Below are positions 8,945 to 19,306 of a stretch of DNA of 64,000 bases, in pieces. The stretch comes from [Muricauda] lutisoli (nom. illeg.). Lineage in GTDB: Bacteria; Bacteroidota; Bacteroidia; Flavobacteriales; Flavobacteriaceae. Under the pieces are notes generated by a model. That model was not told the origin of the DNA. It saw nothing but the letters and a program-made list of their open reading frames with translations, and made no database searches. The stretch is taken from positions 496,001 through 560,000 of the forward strand of contig NZ_JAFLND010000001.1 of assembly GCF_017313105.1 (NCBI RefSeq). The letters are read 5' to 3'. Every line of letters starts with the position of its first letter. Position 1 is the stretch's first letter. The position numbers and the translations under genes were made by a program.

Positions 8945-9718
8945 CTAAACTTTCTCCTTGTTTTTCTTCAAAATTTCGTTGGCTAAGTTAAGATAATTGG
9001 AAGCACCTTTACTGCTCGCATCATATTTTATGATGCTCTCGCCATAACTAGGAGCTTCGCTTAGCCTAACGTTTCGTTGGATTATGGTGTCAAAAACCAT
9101 ATCCGCGAAGTGTTTCTTCACTTCTTCAACAACTTGGTTGGAAAGTCGTAACCTGGAATCGTACATGGTCAACAACATTCCTTCGATGTCCAAATCGTTG
9201 TTGTGTATTTTTTGAACACTTTTTACTGTGTTCAATAATTTGCCAAGACCTTCCAAAGCAAAATATTCACATTGTATAGGTATCATTACCGAATCTGCTG
9301 CGGTAAGTGCGTTTAAGGTCAATAACCCCAGGGAAGGAGCACAATCAATCAGCACAAAATCATACTTATCGCCCAAATTCTTTAAGGCTTCTTTCATCAT
9401 GTATTCCCTATTGTCCTTGTCCACCAATTCAATTTCTATGGCAACAAGGTCAATGTGCGCAGGCACTAAATCCACATTGGGGGAATCTGTAGGGATGGTT
9501 ACCTCTTCAACACTCATGGTATGCTCCAAAAGCTGATATGTACCGTTTTCCACGGAATCAACATCAACACCTAAACCTGAAGTTGCATTGGCTTGGGGAT
9601 CGGCATCAATAAGTAACACCTTTTTTTCCAATACACCTAAGGATGCTGCAAGGTTCACCGTTGTGGTAGTTTTGCCTACACCGCCCTTTTGGTTTGCTAT
9701 TGCAATAATCTTGCCCAT
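8945..9718 (-). CDS. parA: Chromosome partitioning ATPase ParA/Soj
   Basis: A 257-residue ParA-type deviant Walker ATPase. The Walker A (KGGVGKTTTT) lies at residues 11-20, the signature Lys being the first of the motif, with LIDADPQANATSG following and LIDCAPSLG as Walker B. The length fits a chromosomal Soj-type ParA without an N-terminal DNA-binding extension. It is the first gene of the leftward operon with parB, DUF5683, dapB, lepB, WbqC and DUF6122. The 134-base gap to the mcmA stop should hold the operon promoter, but I see no clear TAnnTTTG box there. Confidence 0.96.
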   Translation of the reverse strand: MGKIIAIANQKGGVGKTTTTVNLAASLGVLEKKVLLIDADPQANATSGLGVDVDSVENGTYQLLEHTMSVEEVTIPTDSPNVDLVPAHIDLVAIEIELVDKDNREYMMKEALKNLGDKYDFVLIDCAPSLGLLTLNALTAADSVMIPIQCEYFALEGLGKLLNTVKSVQKIHNNDLDIEGMLLTMYDSRLRLSNQVVEEVKKHFADMVFDTIIQRNVRLSEAPSYGESIIKYDASSKGASNYLNLANEILKKNKEKV

Positions 9719-9852
9719 TTCATAGTAAGTTAGGTGCTAAAAATACGATTATTTAGGATGCGATAAAATGTAATTTGTTAACAGGGGGTGAATAAACCTA
9801 CCATCCTGCGTTAAATAACGTTAAACTTTTATTGGTTAGGCCGTTATATATT

Positions 9853-11925
9853 TTAATCCAAAAGTATATTTAGGATTTCAGCAGCGGCATCCGCGATCTT
9901 GGTGCCTGGTCCAAACACGGCAACAGCGCCATTATCCAGCAAATGCTTGTAATCTTGCTTTGGGATTACGCCTCCAACGATGACCATAATGTCTTCACGA
10001 CCATATTTCTTCAGTTCTTGAACTACTTCGGGAACCAAGGTTTTGTGTCCTCCTGCGAGTGAGGAAATCCCAAGTACGTGCACATCGTTTTCAACAGCTT
10101 GCTTGGCTACTTCGGCAGGGGTTTGGAACAAGGGGCCTATATCCACATCAAAACCTAGATCGGCATAACCGGTGGCCACTACTTTGGCACCACGGTCGTG
10201 TCCATCCTGTCCCATTTTGGCGACCATAATCCGGGGTCTGCGCCCCTCTTGCTCTGCAAAGGTGTCTGCCAGCTTTCGGGCCTTTTCAAAACTTTCGTCG
10301 TTTTTGATTTCTTTGGAATACACTCCGGTAAAGGATTGGATTTTTGCTCTATATCGTCCAAAGGCACTTTCCATGGCATCGCTAATTTCGCCCAGGGTAG
10401 CACGTTCTTTGGCCGCTTCTATGGCTAAAGCTAATAAATTTCCACGGTCTGAATCGTTTTTGGTGGCCTTTTTGGAGGCAACCCGGATGGCCTCGAGTAC
10501 TTTTTCAACAGCTTTTGTATCCCTACTGTTTCTTATTTGGTCCAGGCGTGCCATTTGCTGTTTCCTCACCTTGGCATTGTCCACTTCCAAAATTTGAAGA
10601 TCGTCCTCGTTCTCCAATCGGTATTTGTTCACTCCCACAATAACATCTTGTCCGCTATCAATACGGGCTTGTTTCTTGGCTGCAGCCTCTTCAATGCGCA
10701 TTTTTGGGATACCTTTTTCGATGGCCTTGGTCATTCCACCCAATTTTTCCACTTCTTGAATCAATTCCCAGGCATTTTCTGCAATTTCCTGCGTCAATTG
10801 TTCAACTCTGTGGCTACCGGCCCAAGGGTCCACGGTTTTGGTGATATGGGTTTCTTGCTGTAGATAAATTTGGGTGTTCCGAGCGATTCTGGCCGAGAAA
10901 TCTGTTGGCAATGCAATCGCTTCGTCCAATGCGTTGGTGTGAAGACTTTGTGTTCCTCCAAATGCTGCTGCCATTGCTTCGACAGTTGTTCTGGCCACAT
11001 TGTTGAAAGGATCCTGTTCCGTAAGGCTCCAACCACTGGTTTGACTATGGGTGCGGAGCATTGAGGATTTTGGATTTGAAGGGTTGAATTGCGCTACCAA
11101 TTTGGCCCAGAGCATACGACCTGCACGCATTTTGGCGATTTCGGCAAAATGGTTCATTCCAATACCCCAGAAAAAGGATAGTCGTGGAGCGAATTCATCA
11201 ATTTTCAAGCCTGCCTTTATTCCAGTACGGATGTACTCAATACCATCGGCCAAGGTATAGGCCAACTCCATGGATGCAGGAGCACCCGCCTCGTGCATAT
11301 GGTATCCGGAGATACTGATGCTATTGAACCTAGGCATGTTTTTGCTTGTAAACTCAAAGATATCAGCGACCAATTGCATGGAAGGGGTAGGTGGGTAGAT
11401 ATAGGTGTTCCGCACCATAAACTCCTTCAATATATCGTTTTGAATAGTTCCTGAAAGTTGTTCCATGGACACACCTTGTTCCAACCCTGCCACGATATAA
11501 AAAGCCATAATGGGAATTACGGCTCCATTCATGGTCATGGAAACGGACATTTTGTCCAAAGGGATGCCATTGAACAAGATTTTCATATCCTCCACAGAGT
11601 CGATGGCAACCCCAGCCTTGCCCACATCGCCGACCACGCGTTCGTTGTCCGAGTCATAGCCACGATGTGTGGGTAGATCAAAGGCTACGGAAAGACCTTT
11701 TTGTCCCGCCTCCAAGTTTCTTCGATAGAACGCATTGCTTTCCTCGGCCGTAGAAAATCCCGCATATTGGCGGATGGTCCACGGTCTGCGAACATACATG
11801 GTAGAGTAGGGTCCGCGAAGGAAAGGGGAAATCCCAGCAGCAAAATTTTCGTGCTCGTATTTTTGGGTCTCGCTGGTATTCGAATTGGCAGTCAATTCCA
11901 GATGTTGAAGGTCTTTTCTACTCAT
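9853..11925 (-). CDS. mcmA: Methylmalonyl-CoA mutase, large (catalytic) subunit
   Basis: A 690-residue adenosylcobalamin-dependent mutase interconverting (R)-methylmalonyl-CoA and succinyl-CoA. The TIM-barrel substrate domain fills the first ~500 residues ([18 protein letters not shown] near the N-terminus). The C-terminal B12-binding domain starts around residue 560 and contains the DxHxxG motif as DGHDRG, with His576 as predicted lower cobalt ligand, and later GISSLAGGH and GGVIP. It overlaps mcmB by 8 bases (ATGAGTAG), so the two chains are coupled. With the divergent carboxylase it completes propionate entry to the TCA cycle. No epimerase or MeaB-type chaperone gene is in the window. Confidence 0.96.
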   Translation of the reverse strand: MSRKDLQHLELTANSNTSETQKYEHENFAAGISPFLRGPYSTMYVRRPWTIRQYAGFSTAEESNAFYRRNLEAGQKGLSVAFDLPTHRGYDSDNERVVGDVGKAGVAIDSVEDMKILFNGIPLDKMSVSMTMNGAVIPIMAFYIVAGLEQGVSMEQLSGTIQNDILKEFMVRNTYIYPPTPSMQLVADIFEFTSKNMPRFNSISISGYHMHEAGAPASMELAYTLADGIEYIRTGIKAGLKIDEFAPRLSFFWGIGMNHFAEIAKMRAGRMLWAKLVAQFNPSNPKSSMLRTHSQTSGWSLTEQDPFNNVARTTVEAMAAAFGGTQSLHTNALDEAIALPTDFSARIARNTQIYLQQETHITKTVDPWAGSHRVEQLTQEIAENAWELIQEVEKLGGMTKAIEKGIPKMRIEEAAAKKQARIDSGQDVIVGVNKYRLENEDDLQILEVDNAKVRKQQMARLDQIRNSRDTKAVEKVLEAIRVASKKATKNDSDRGNLLALAIEAAKERATLGEISDAMESAFGRYRAKIQSFTGVYSKEIKNDESFEKARKLADTFAEQEGRRPRIMVAKMGQDGHDRGAKVVATGYADLGFDVDIGPLFQTPAEVAKQAVENDVHVLGISSLAGGHKTLVPEVVQELKKYGREDIMVIVGGVIPKQDYKHLLDNGAVAVFGPGTKIADAAAEILNILLD

Positions 11926-13300
11926 CGTTCAATCTTTTTTGTTCAAACGCTTCGGCCAATCTTGTTTCGATTATGGGTTCAATGATGGTTTTTCGTGCTT
12001 TTTGCTTCATAAAAGGGTAGAGTTCCAGATTATCCTTCATCCTATCTTGTGGATTCTGGTATTTGTTGGTGCCAACTGAAACTATCTTTCCTTGATCAAA
12101 AAAATGTTGTTCCTTTTCGGCGCTTTCCTTTATTTTTTGTTGGATGGTGCCTTTTTTAAGCCCTTCCAAGAATCCACCGGCTTTTTCCACTTGTTTAAAT
12201 AGCTGTAAGCCTTTTTCGGCCAATTGATTTGTCAACGATTCAATGTAGTACGTGCCTTCAGAAATTTGCGAAGCCTCGGAGAAATGACCTTCCTCTTTTA
12301 AAAGTAGCAGTTGATTACGAGCAATACGCTCCCCGAATTCGTTGTCCTTATGGTAAATGGCATCGTAGGCCAAATTGCAAACGGTGTCGGCTCCACCCAA
12401 AACCGCAGACATACATTCGGATGTTGTGCGTAGCATATTTACGTTATAGTCGTACAGGGTTTTGTTACGTTTGGAGGGAACAACTAGGATATTGCAATCG
12501 TTTTGTATGCCATATGTTGATGCGATACTTTTCCAAAGCCATCGCAAAGCCCTGATCTTTGCTATTTCAAAGAAATAGTTGCTGCCCACGGCCACTTTAA
12601 AAGTAATTGGGAGTGACTTCTCGATTCCACTCGAAGTGATATAGTTCAAGTATTCATTGGTGTGGGCCATGGCATAAACCAATTGTTGCACCATGTTGGC
12701 GCCAGCATTTTGATAAAGTGACGTATCGACTCCGATAATTGAAATTTCCGAAGTGCCGAGTAAAACCAAATCAGTGAATATTTTGTGGTCTTTTTCCAGA
12801 TTGTGGTGCCAATTGCCATCTTTGGTCAGGTGCCCAATAATGTCAATGTTCAAATGGGCCCTAGCTTTTTTGTCTTTAAGGAGGGAGACTAATTTTTTGA
12901 TGGGTTCCAAGGCCAAAAACTCAAAATTGAAGTAGAGTTTGGTCTCTTTCAGGTCAATGCCGGAGATCAAGGCTTCAAAGTCCGTAGTTTCGTTGGGTAT
13001 GGTCAAAATCAAGTTCTCCACACCTTTTTCCAGTATTTCGAGGGCTTTTGCATTGGACTTTTTTTCCTCGCCCACATAAATAGCTTGCCCTATGGACCAA
13101 TCGTGGTCTTTCGGCAACGAAAAATTGGGAATGTTTTTTAAATCCTCTTGATTGTAAAAAGGTTTTACGTTGATGCCTTCCAGAGATTCCCAAACCAAGG
13201 TTTCGTTATAATCGGCACCTTTTAGGTCAACCTGAATCTTTTGTTTCCATTGTTTGGCGGAAATTTCAGGGAATTCTTGAAATAGGCTGGTATTATTCAT
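11918..13300 (-). CDS. mcmB: Methylmalonyl-CoA mutase, small subunit
   Basis: A 460-residue chain from ATG at 13300 ([11 protein letters not shown]). The frame extends nine codons further, but this start is preferred because it leaves the common 8-base overlap with the upstream divIC-like stop. It resembles the mutase barrel ([20 protein letters not shown] near the start, [13 protein letters not shown] later) but lacks the DxHxxG cobalamin-binding domain, as expected of the non-catalytic partner in two-subunit mutases. It heterodimerises with the mcmA product. Confidence 0.93.
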   Translation of the reverse strand: MNNTSLFQEFPEISAKQWKQKIQVDLKGADYNETLVWESLEGINVKPFYNQEDLKNIPNFSLPKDHDWSIGQAIYVGEEKKSNAKALEILEKGVENLILTIPNETTDFEALISGIDLKETKLYFNFEFLALEPIKKLVSLLKDKKARAHLNIDIIGHLTKDGNWHHNLEKDHKIFTDLVLLGTSEISIIGVDTSLYQNAGANMVQQLVYAMAHTNEYLNYITSSGIEKSLPITFKVAVGSNYFFEIAKIRALRWLWKSIASTYGIQNDCNILVVPSKRNKTLYDYNVNMLRTTSECMSAVLGGADTVCNLAYDAIYHKDNEFGERIARNQLLLLKEEGHFSEASQISEGTYYIESLTNQLAEKGLQLFKQVEKAGGFLEGLKKGTIQQKIKESAEKEQHFFDQGKIVSVGTNKYQNPQDRMKDNLELYPFMKQKARKTIIEPIIETRLAEAFEQKRLNDE

Positions 13301-13625
13301 CTTGCTTGTTCTTAAGGCTATCTTCATATTCGATCAAGAATATTTCTTCATTATCCTTTTTCATGTAATATTTTTCACGGGCCAATTTTTCGAGCTCTTT
13401 TTCATCGGACATCTTCTTTAATATTTCCTTATCCTTATCAATCTCGCTTTTTAGGAACTGCTTCTCCTTTTCCAACTTATCGATTTCGTTCTCCAGCTCC
13501 AAATGGATCAACAGGGAATTGGTGTCGAAAAAGGCCATCCAAATCACAAAAATGGTCAATACCAGGATATAGGTATTGGTCATGATCTTGAACCATTTCT
13601 TTTTTCTCAACTCCTTTAGGCCCAT
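13293..13625 (-). CDS. Septum formation initiator family protein (DivIC/FtsB-like)
   Basis: A 110-residue protein from ATG at 13625 (MGLKELRKKKWFK). The frame extends 35 codons upstream but only as antisense-like sequence overlapping udk. It has a short basic cytoplasmic tail, one transmembrane segment (about residues 17-37), and then a Leu/Glu/Lys-rich coiled coil with LAREKYYMKKDNEE near the end, which is the FtsB/DivIC signature. The family bridges FtsQ and FtsL in the divisome. Only one base separates it from the udk stop, and it overlaps mcmB by 8 bases, so a division gene is co-transcribed with propionate metabolism. Confidence 0.88.
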   Translation of the reverse strand: MGLKELRKKKWFKIMTNTYILVLTIFVIWMAFFDTNSLLIHLELENEIDKLEKEKQFLKSEIDKDKEILKKMSDEKELEKLAREKYYMKKDNEEIFLIEYEDSLKNKQDE

Positions 13626-13626
13626 G

Positions 13627-14235
13627 TTACGATAGTTTGTTATTAATGATGGTTCTGACAATATCCACAGCAACAGTATTGTAGTGGTTGTTTGGGATGA
13701 TAATGTCCGCAAATTCCTTTGAGGGTTCAATAAATTGAAGGTGCATCGGCTTTACAGCGGTTTGGTATCTCGTAAGCACTTTCTTCAGATCGTGCCCTCG
13801 TTCCTGGGTGTCGCGTTGCAATCTTCTTATCAAGCGCTCGTCCGAATCGGCATGGACATATATTTTTATATCGAACATATCCCTCAATTTGGGATTGCTC
13901 AATACCAAGATGCCCTCCACGATCATAACCTTTCGGGGAGCTGTGGGAACAGTCTCCTTCATTCTGGTTTCCTCTACAAAGGAATACATGGGCGTATCAA
14001 CGGTATTTCCCTGTCTCAGTTGGTCAATATGCTCTATCAATAGGTCAAAATCTATCGAGTTTGGGTGGTCAAAGTTCACCAATGCCCTTTCCTCTTTACT
14101 CATATGGGAAAGGTCGTTGTAGTAGGAATCTTGGCTTATTACACCTACTTCGTCCGTGGGCAATTGTTCCACAATCTGGTTAACTACCGTTGTTTTCCCG
14201 CACCCTGTGCCGCCAGCAATCCCTAAGATCAGCAT
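13627..14235 (-). CDS. udk: Uridine kinase
   Basis: A 202-residue kinase from ATG at 14235 (MLILGIAGGTGCGKTTVV); the open frame adds ten non-homologous residues upstream. The P-loop GGTGCGKTT is at the N-terminus, followed by SQDSYYNDLS, NFDHPNSIDFDLL and EGILVL, all typical of uridine/cytidine kinase. It phosphorylates uridine and cytidine in pyrimidine salvage. It is the first gene of the leftward udk-divIC-mcmB-mcmA unit and is divergent from the biotin carboxylase operon across about 195 bases. Confidence 0.95.
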   Translation of the reverse strand: MLILGIAGGTGCGKTTVVNQIVEQLPTDEVGVISQDSYYNDLSHMSKEERALVNFDHPNSIDFDLLIEHIDQLRQGNTVDTPMYSFVEETRMKETVPTAPRKVMIVEGILVLSNPKLRDMFDIKIYVHADSDERLIRRLQRDTQERGHDLKKVLTRYQTAVKPMHLQFIEPSKEFADIIIPNNHYNTVAVDIVRTIINNKLS

Positions 14236-14363
14236 AGTTTGAATTTTGGCATCAAAAATAAACAAATGATTATATCTTCCGCCTATCTACAATACATCAT
14301 AATTAGTGTTTAATATTAAAGAAATTAATGATCATTGTCATAATCGACCCTGCTTATTAGGTA

Positions 14364-14371
14364 TAGTTTTG
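14364..14371 (+). promoter_or_regulatory. Candidate -7 promoter box for the acyl-CoA carboxylase operon
   Basis: TAGTTTTG fits the Bacteroidota -7 consensus TAnnTTTG and lies 60 bases upstream of the first carboxylase gene. No good TTTG lies 19-21 bases upstream, so the -33 element is weak or absent. Confidence 0.4.
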
Positions 14372-14430
14372 TATGGTTTTTAATGCATTAACCTCTATCT
14401 TTATCAAGCTAACCAAAGGAAAAATCTTTT

Positions 14431-14916
14431 ATGGATAATTCTTATGCTGTCAAGGTTGGGGACGACTTTGACTTTAAACTTTCCAAGGACACCATTTCTT
14501 CATTGGATTTGATTAAAACCGGGGATCATGCCTATCATTTGCTCAAAGATGGGGCATCCTACCATATAAAAATATTGGATTCCGATTTTAATAAAGGAAC
14601 TTATACCATTAGCATTGATGGCAGCGAATTCCGATCTTCCATTCAAACCCCTTTGGATGAGCTTATCGAGAAAATGGGCTTTGCCATCAATGGAGGTAAA
14701 AACATAGATTCTATTGCGGCACCTATGCCGGGATTGATTTTGGACATCCTGGTGGAAGAAGGTCAGGAAGTCCAAGAAGAAGATCAATTGGTTATTCTGG
14801 AAGCCATGAAAATGGAGAATATCATTACCTCCCCAAGAAACGGTGTCATCAAAAAAATAGGTGTGTCCAAAGGGGATGCCGTTGACAAGAAACAATTGTT
14901 GATTGAATTTCAATAG
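14431..14916 (+). CDS. Biotin carboxyl carrier protein subunit of acyl-CoA carboxylase
   Basis: A 161-residue carrier with a C-terminal biotinyl domain. The EAMKMEN motif puts the biotinylated Lys at residue 127, and the preceding APMPGLI marks the start of the lipoyl/biotinyl fold. The N-terminal ~90 residues form the extension seen in stand-alone carriers of propionyl- or methylcrotonyl-type carboxylases. It shuttles carboxybiotin between the two enzymes encoded next. The biotin carboxylase gene starts 6 bases after the stop. Confidence 0.93.
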   Translation: MDNSYAVKVGDDFDFKLSKDTISSLDLIKTGDHAYHLLKDGASYHIKILDSDFNKGTYTISIDGSEFRSSIQTPLDELIEKMGFAINGGKNIDSIAAPMPGLILDILVEEGQEVQEEDQLVILEAMKMENIITSPRNGVIKKIGVSKGDAVDKKQLLIEFQ

Positions 14917-14922
14917 AACATC

Positions 14923-16365
14923 ATGAAAAAAATATTGATCGCCAATCGCGGCGAAATTGCGGTCAGGGTAATGAAGACCGTAAAAAAAATGGGTATTGAC
15001 ACCGTTGCCGTTTTTTCTGAAGCGGACAGGAATGCTCCCCATGTTCAATTTGCCGATGAAGCGGTATGTATCGGTGAGGCACCCTCGAACAAATCATATT
15101 TGCGAGGCGAAAAAATCATTGAAGTGGCCAAAAAGCTCAACGTTGATGGGATTCATCCTGGTTATGGGTTTTTAAGTGAAAATGCGGACTTTGCCGAAGC
15201 TGTTGAGAAAAGCGGTATTACCTTTATCGGTCCAAAATCCAAAGCCATTCGAATTATGGGAAGCAAGTTGGCGGCCAAGGAAACCGTTAAGGCATACGAT
15301 ATTCCCATGGTGCCGGGTATAGATGAGGCCATTACCGATGTGGCCAAGGCGCACGAAATTGCCAATGAGGTAGGGTATCCGGTATTGATCAAAGCCTCCG
15401 CAGGAGGTGGGGGCAAGGGAATGCGGATCGTGGAAAAGAAAGAAGACCTGGAATCCGGGATGAAACGAGCCATTAGCGAGGCAACATCTGCTTTTGGAGA
15501 TGGTTCCGTTTTTGTGGAAAAATATGTGAAATCCCCAAGACACATCGAGGTTCAGGTAATGGCCGATACACACGGCAATGTGTTGCATTTCTTTGAAAGG
15601 GAATGTAGTGTGCAGCGGCGTCACCAAAAGGTAGTGGAAGAAGCGCCTTCTGCAATTTTAACGCCCGAATTGCGCGAGAAAATGGGTGTGGCAGCCTGTA
15701 AAGTGGCCAAATCTTGTGACTATATCGGCGCTGGTACGGTTGAATTTTTAATGGATGCTGACCATAATTTCTACTTTTTGGAAATGAATACCCGCCTTCA
15801 AGTGGAGCATCCTGTTACCGAATTGATCACGGGAGTGGATTTGGTGGAATTACAGATAAAAGTAGCTAGAGGTGAGGCACTTCCCATGAAACAAGAGGAC
15901 CTTGCCATAAACGGTCATGCGGTGGAGCTTCGGGTTTATGCAGAAGACCCTTTGAACGATTTTTTGCCCAGTGTGGGTAATTTGGAAACGTATCAATTAC
16001 CAGTTGGCGATGGTATTCGGGTAGATAATGGTTTTAAGGAAGGAATGGATATTCCCATTTATTACGACCCCATGCTTTCCAAGCTGATTACCTATGGTAA
16101 AACCCGTGAAGAGGCCATCGAGTTGATGCTTGATGCTATTCAGGAGTATAAAGTGAAAGGAGTGCACACCACTCTGCCTTTTGGAACTTTTGTGTTTGCC
16201 CATGAAGCCTTCCGGTCAGGGAATTTTGACACCCACTTTGTGAAGAATTATTATTCTCCAGAGAAAATTAAAGAACAAACGGCCAAGGAAGCAGAAATCG
16301 CTGCCATGATTGCCCTGTACCAATTTCTGGAAGACAAAAAAATAACAAGATTACCTTCAAATTGA
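14923..16365 (+). CDS. accC: Biotin carboxylase subunit of acyl-CoA carboxylase
   Basis: A 480-residue ATP-grasp biotin carboxylase. It begins [15 protein letters not shown], carries the ATP-binding Gly-rich loop [12 protein letters not shown] near residue 160, and has [13 protein letters not shown] containing the catalytic Glu/Arg region. It carboxylates carrier-bound biotin with bicarbonate and ATP. Because the third gene is a PccB-type transferase, the complex is more likely propionyl-CoA carboxylase than the fatty-acid acetyl-CoA carboxylase; the gene symbol reflects homology only. The stop overlaps the upstream extension of the next gene's frame. Confidence 0.94.
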   Translation: MKKILIANRGEIAVRVMKTVKKMGIDTVAVFSEADRNAPHVQFADEAVCIGEAPSNKSYLRGEKIIEVAKKLNVDGIHPGYGFLSENADFAEAVEKSGITFIGPKSKAIRIMGSKLAAKETVKAYDIPMVPGIDEAITDVAKAHEIANEVGYPVLIKASAGGGGKGMRIVEKKEDLESGMKRAISEATSAFGDGSVFVEKYVKSPRHIEVQVMADTHGNVLHFFERECSVQRRHQKVVEEAPSAILTPELREKMGVAACKVAKSCDYIGAGTVEFLMDADHNFYFLEMNTRLQVEHPVTELITGVDLVELQIKVARGEALPMKQEDLAINGHAVELRVYAEDPLNDFLPSVGNLETYQLPVGDGIRVDNGFKEGMDIPIYYDPMLSKLITYGKTREEAIELMLDAIQEYKVKGVHTTLPFGTFVFAHEAFRSGNFDTHFVKNYYSPEKIKEQTAKEAEIAAMIALYQFLEDKKITRLPSN

Positions 16366-16370
16366 ATCCT

Positions 16371-17912
16371 ATGGATCCCAAAATAAAAGCATTACAGGAA
16401 AAAATAGCGGAAGCCCATTTGGGTGGAGGCAAAAAACGTATTGAAAAACAGCATCAAAAGAAAAAATTAACGGCTCGTGAAAGAGTACTTTACTTTTTGG
16501 ATGAAGGTTCTTTTGAGGAAATGGGGATTTTGGTAACCCACCGTACCACGGATTTCGGTATGGACAAAGAGATGTATTACGGCGATGGAGTGGTTACCGG
16601 TTATGGAACAGTGCATGGGAGGTTGGTGTACGTATATGCCCAGGATTTTACGGTTTTCGGGGGAGCACTATCCGAAACCCATGCTGAGAAAATCTGTAAG
16701 GTAATGGATTTGGCCATGAAAGTGGGGGCGCCCGTAATCGGACTCAACGATTCTGGTGGAGCTCGTATCCAGGAAGGGGTGAAATCCTTGGGCGGATATG
16801 CTGATATTTTTTACCGTAACGTGCAAGCTTCGGGAGTAATACCTCAAATTTCAGCCATTATGGGACCTTGTGCTGGCGGTGCGGTGTATTCGCCAGCCAT
16901 GACGGACTTCATTATTATGGTAGAGGAAACCAGTTATATGTTCGTTACCGGACCCAATGTGGTCAAGACGGTAACCAATGAGTCCGTGACTTCGGAAGAG
17001 TTGGGCGGGGCGAGTACCCATGCCGTTAAATCGGGGGTGGCACATAGAACATCGACCAACGATGCCGCATGTTTGAACGATATTCGGAATTTGTTGGATT
17101 ATTTGCCCCAAAACAATAAGGAAACCACGCCATTATTGCCCTATGAACTAGGCGACGAAACCAGGGAGGAACTATCTGGAATAGTTCCTGACAACCCCAA
17201 CAAACCTTATGATATGCACGATGTGATTAATGGCATTATTGATGGGGACTCGTTCTATGAAATCCATAAGGATTATGCGGAAAACATTATTACAGGTTTT
17301 GCACGATTGGGCGGAAGAAGCATTGGAGTTATTGCCAATCAGCCTATGTTCTTGGCAGGGGTATTGGATGTGAATAGTTCCGCCAAAGCAGCCCGTTTTA
17401 CCCGTTTTTGTGATTCTTTCAACATTCCCTTATTGGTATTGGTGGATGTTCCAGGCTTCTTGCCCGGTACGGACCAGGAATGGAGCGGAATTATTATGCA
17501 CGGGGCCAAATTACTCTATGCCTTGAGTGAAGCAACGGTACCAAGGGTCACCGTAATTACCCGAAAAGCATATGGCGGAGCTTATGATGTAATGAACTCC
17601 AAGCACATTGGAGCCGACTTTAACTTTGCATGGCCAAGTGCCGAAATCGCTGTAATGGGGGCAAAAGGTGCCAGTGAGATTATTTTTAGACGTGAAATTG
17701 CCGCTGCTGATGACCCAGAAGCCAAATTAAAGGAGAAGGAAGCCGAGTATGCGGATAAGTTTGCCAACCCATACCGAGCAGCCAAACGTGGTTTTATTGA
17801 TGAGGTGATTCTGCCGAAAGACACACGGAGCAAATTATTGAAGACTTTTGCCATGCTGGAGAAAAAAGAGGTGCAGACCCCATGGAAAAAGCACGGGAAT
17901 ATTCCGTTGTAG
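16371..17912 (+). CDS. Acyl-CoA (probably propionyl-CoA) carboxylase carboxyltransferase beta subunit
   Basis: A 513-residue carboxyltransferase from ATG at 16371 ([13 protein letters not shown]). A TTG at 16362 is in frame but overlaps the accC stop and is less likely. It contains both halves of the crotonase-like carboxyltransferase fold in one chain: [16 protein letters not shown] and [13 protein letters not shown] in the first, [14 protein letters not shown] and [13 protein letters not shown] in the second. That is the PccB/MmdA architecture. With the divergent mutase it would convert propionyl-CoA through methylmalonyl-CoA to succinyl-CoA. Substrate choice is inference from context. Confidence 0.92.
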   Translation: MDPKIKALQEKIAEAHLGGGKKRIEKQHQKKKLTARERVLYFLDEGSFEEMGILVTHRTTDFGMDKEMYYGDGVVTGYGTVHGRLVYVYAQDFTVFGGALSETHAEKICKVMDLAMKVGAPVIGLNDSGGARIQEGVKSLGGYADIFYRNVQASGVIPQISAIMGPCAGGAVYSPAMTDFIIMVEETSYMFVTGPNVVKTVTNESVTSEELGGASTHAVKSGVAHRTSTNDAACLNDIRNLLDYLPQNNKETTPLLPYELGDETREELSGIVPDNPNKPYDMHDVINGIIDGDSFYEIHKDYAENIITGFARLGGRSIGVIANQPMFLAGVLDVNSSAKAARFTRFCDSFNIPLLVLVDVPGFLPGTDQEWSGIIMHGAKLLYALSEATVPRVTVITRKAYGGAYDVMNSKHIGADFNFAWPSAEIAVMGAKGASEIIFRREIAAADDPEAKLKEKEAEYADKFANPYRAAKRGFIDEVILPKDTRSKLLKTFAMLEKKEVQTPWKKHGNIPL

Positions 17913-18057
17913 GCCAAGAGGGAATGATTAAAGTTAAAAGGTAAAGGGTGAAAGCGTAAAGGTTTCACACAGATACATTGGTCTTTATGAAGACCTGGCA
18001 CCAAACACAGTGAGGTATTTTAAAATGGGTCTCGACTCCGCTCGACCTGACACTTTA
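17913..18057. repeat. Intergenic palindrome cluster with REP-like element
   Basis: This 145-base gap between two convergent genes holds three inverted repeats. GTGAAA (17948-17953) pairs with TTTCAC (17963-17968). GGTCTT-TATG-AAGACC is a perfect hairpin at 17980-17995. GGTCTCGACTCCGCTCGACC at 18028-18047 carries two TCGA units and GGTC/GACC ends. The last resembles short TCGA-rich palindromes that are often dispersed in flavobacterial intergenic DNA. No T-tract terminator is obvious. Confidence 0.5.
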
Positions 18058-19119
18058 CTACAACATCACTGTCTTGCCCGTTTTTACGGATTCATCCGCG
18101 GCCAGTACTATTTTAAGACTATTTACGGCATCATTTAAATGATGGGTAAGGTCTCGGTCGTTCACTATGGCATCCAACAGATATTCCTGTTCCAATAAAC
18201 AAAGCCCGTCGTGGTCTGGTTCGTCGGCCGTACTTATAATTTCATCTTTTTTGGTAAAATGCCCATCCGGATCAAGTTCGCTGTGGTGCAACTTTAGACT
18301 TCCTGTCTTGGAATGCCCCTCAATGTCATCTGATGCTCCCTTGTCCTCGTCGCTTATGGAAACACATCCTTTTGGTCCAATAACATCTTTAATGAAAAAT
18401 GCGGTCTCACTCATCATAGGTCCCCAACCTGCTTCGTACCAGCCTACGGAACCATCTTCAAACTTGACCTGTAATTGTCCGTAATTGTACATATCGGAAT
18501 CTATCTCGTCCGATAAATGAGCGCCAATGGCAGAAACACTGATGGGTTTGGAACGTGTCATGGAACACATCACATCCACATAATGTACCCCGCAATCTAC
18601 AATAGGGGACATGGATTGCATCAATTGTTTGTGGGTGTACCAGTGGTCCCCGGAACTTTGTTGGTTCAAGTTCATCCGCATTACCAAAGGTTTGCCCAAG
18701 GTTTGGGCCATCTCGGTAAATTTGGCCCAAGTGGGGTGTACCCTCAAAATATAACCCACAACCATTTTTTTGTCTTGTTTCTGTGATAGGTCCACTAAAT
18801 CTTGAGCTTCCTGTACGGTAAGTGCCAAAGGCTTTTCCACAAAAACATGGCAATTGGCTTTCAAAGCCATTTTTACGTAATTGAAATGGGTGTCTGGATA
18901 GGTATTTATGGAAACTACATCGGGTTGTGTGGTTTCCAGTGCTTGGGCATAATCCCCGAAGGTGGGTGCTCCATCCAATTCTTTGGAGAGCCGCTCACGA
19001 CTTTTTTCTCCTCGACTCACCAATCCTACGATTTCAAATCCGTCCAATTGGTGATAGGCCCTTGCATGCGAAGTACCCATATTTCCACAACCAACTACCA
19101 ATACTTTTAAGCTTCCCAT
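18058..19119 (-). CDS. Gfo/Idh/MocA family NAD(P)-dependent oxidoreductase
   Basis: A 353-residue protein with an N-terminal Rossmann fold (VLVVGCGNMGTSHARAY) and the EKPLALT motif around residue 95, whose Lys is catalytic in the family. The C-terminal half is the alpha/beta substrate domain with a DCGVHYVD stretch. Family members oxidise or reduce sugars, inositol and related compounds; the substrate is not apparent. No sugar transporter or isomerase is adjacent. It is monocistronic and convergent with the carboxylase operon. Confidence 0.9.
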   Translation of the reverse strand: MGSLKVLVVGCGNMGTSHARAYHQLDGFEIVGLVSRGEKSRERLSKELDGAPTFGDYAQALETTQPDVVSINTYPDTHFNYVKMALKANCHVFVEKPLALTVQEAQDLVDLSQKQDKKMVVGYILRVHPTWAKFTEMAQTLGKPLVMRMNLNQQSSGDHWYTHKQLMQSMSPIVDCGVHYVDVMCSMTRSKPISVSAIGAHLSDEIDSDMYNYGQLQVKFEDGSVGWYEAGWGPMMSETAFFIKDVIGPKGCVSISDEDKGASDDIEGHSKTGSLKLHHSELDPDGHFTKKDEIISTADEPDHDGLCLLEQEYLLDAIVNDRDLTHHLNDAVNSLKIVLAADESVKTGKTVML

Positions 19120-19271
19120 TGTTTATTCTGTTTGACATTAAAGATAGGATTATCTTGAATTTTAACCTGATCGGAACGGTGATTTGTTTACGAAATCAGG
19201 ATGTATATCCCGCATAATCATAAACTACAACGTTGGATGTGTTGTCTTAACATTAAACCTTTCTTAAAAGC

Positions 19272-19302
19272 TTTACCGATCCAATGGGTATACCTAATTT
19301 TG
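19272..19302 (+). promoter_or_regulatory. Candidate promoter for the Bcr/CflA-type transporter
   Basis: TTTA (19272-19275), 19-base spacer and TAATTTTG (19295-19302) resemble the TTTG/TAnnTTTG pattern. The ATG at 19307 lies only four bases beyond, so if used, transcription would begin at or just after the start codon. Confidence 0.4.
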
Positions 19303-19306
19303 CTGG

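Noticed and set aside
8039..9852. parS site near parAB
   Set aside because: I looked for the 16-base GTTTCACGTGAAAC-type palindrome near parAB and did not find one; it may lie elsewhere near the origin.
10172..10597. 141-codon plus-strand frame opposite mcmA
   Set aside because: Antisense shadow of a strongly coding gene with clear mutase motifs on the other strand.
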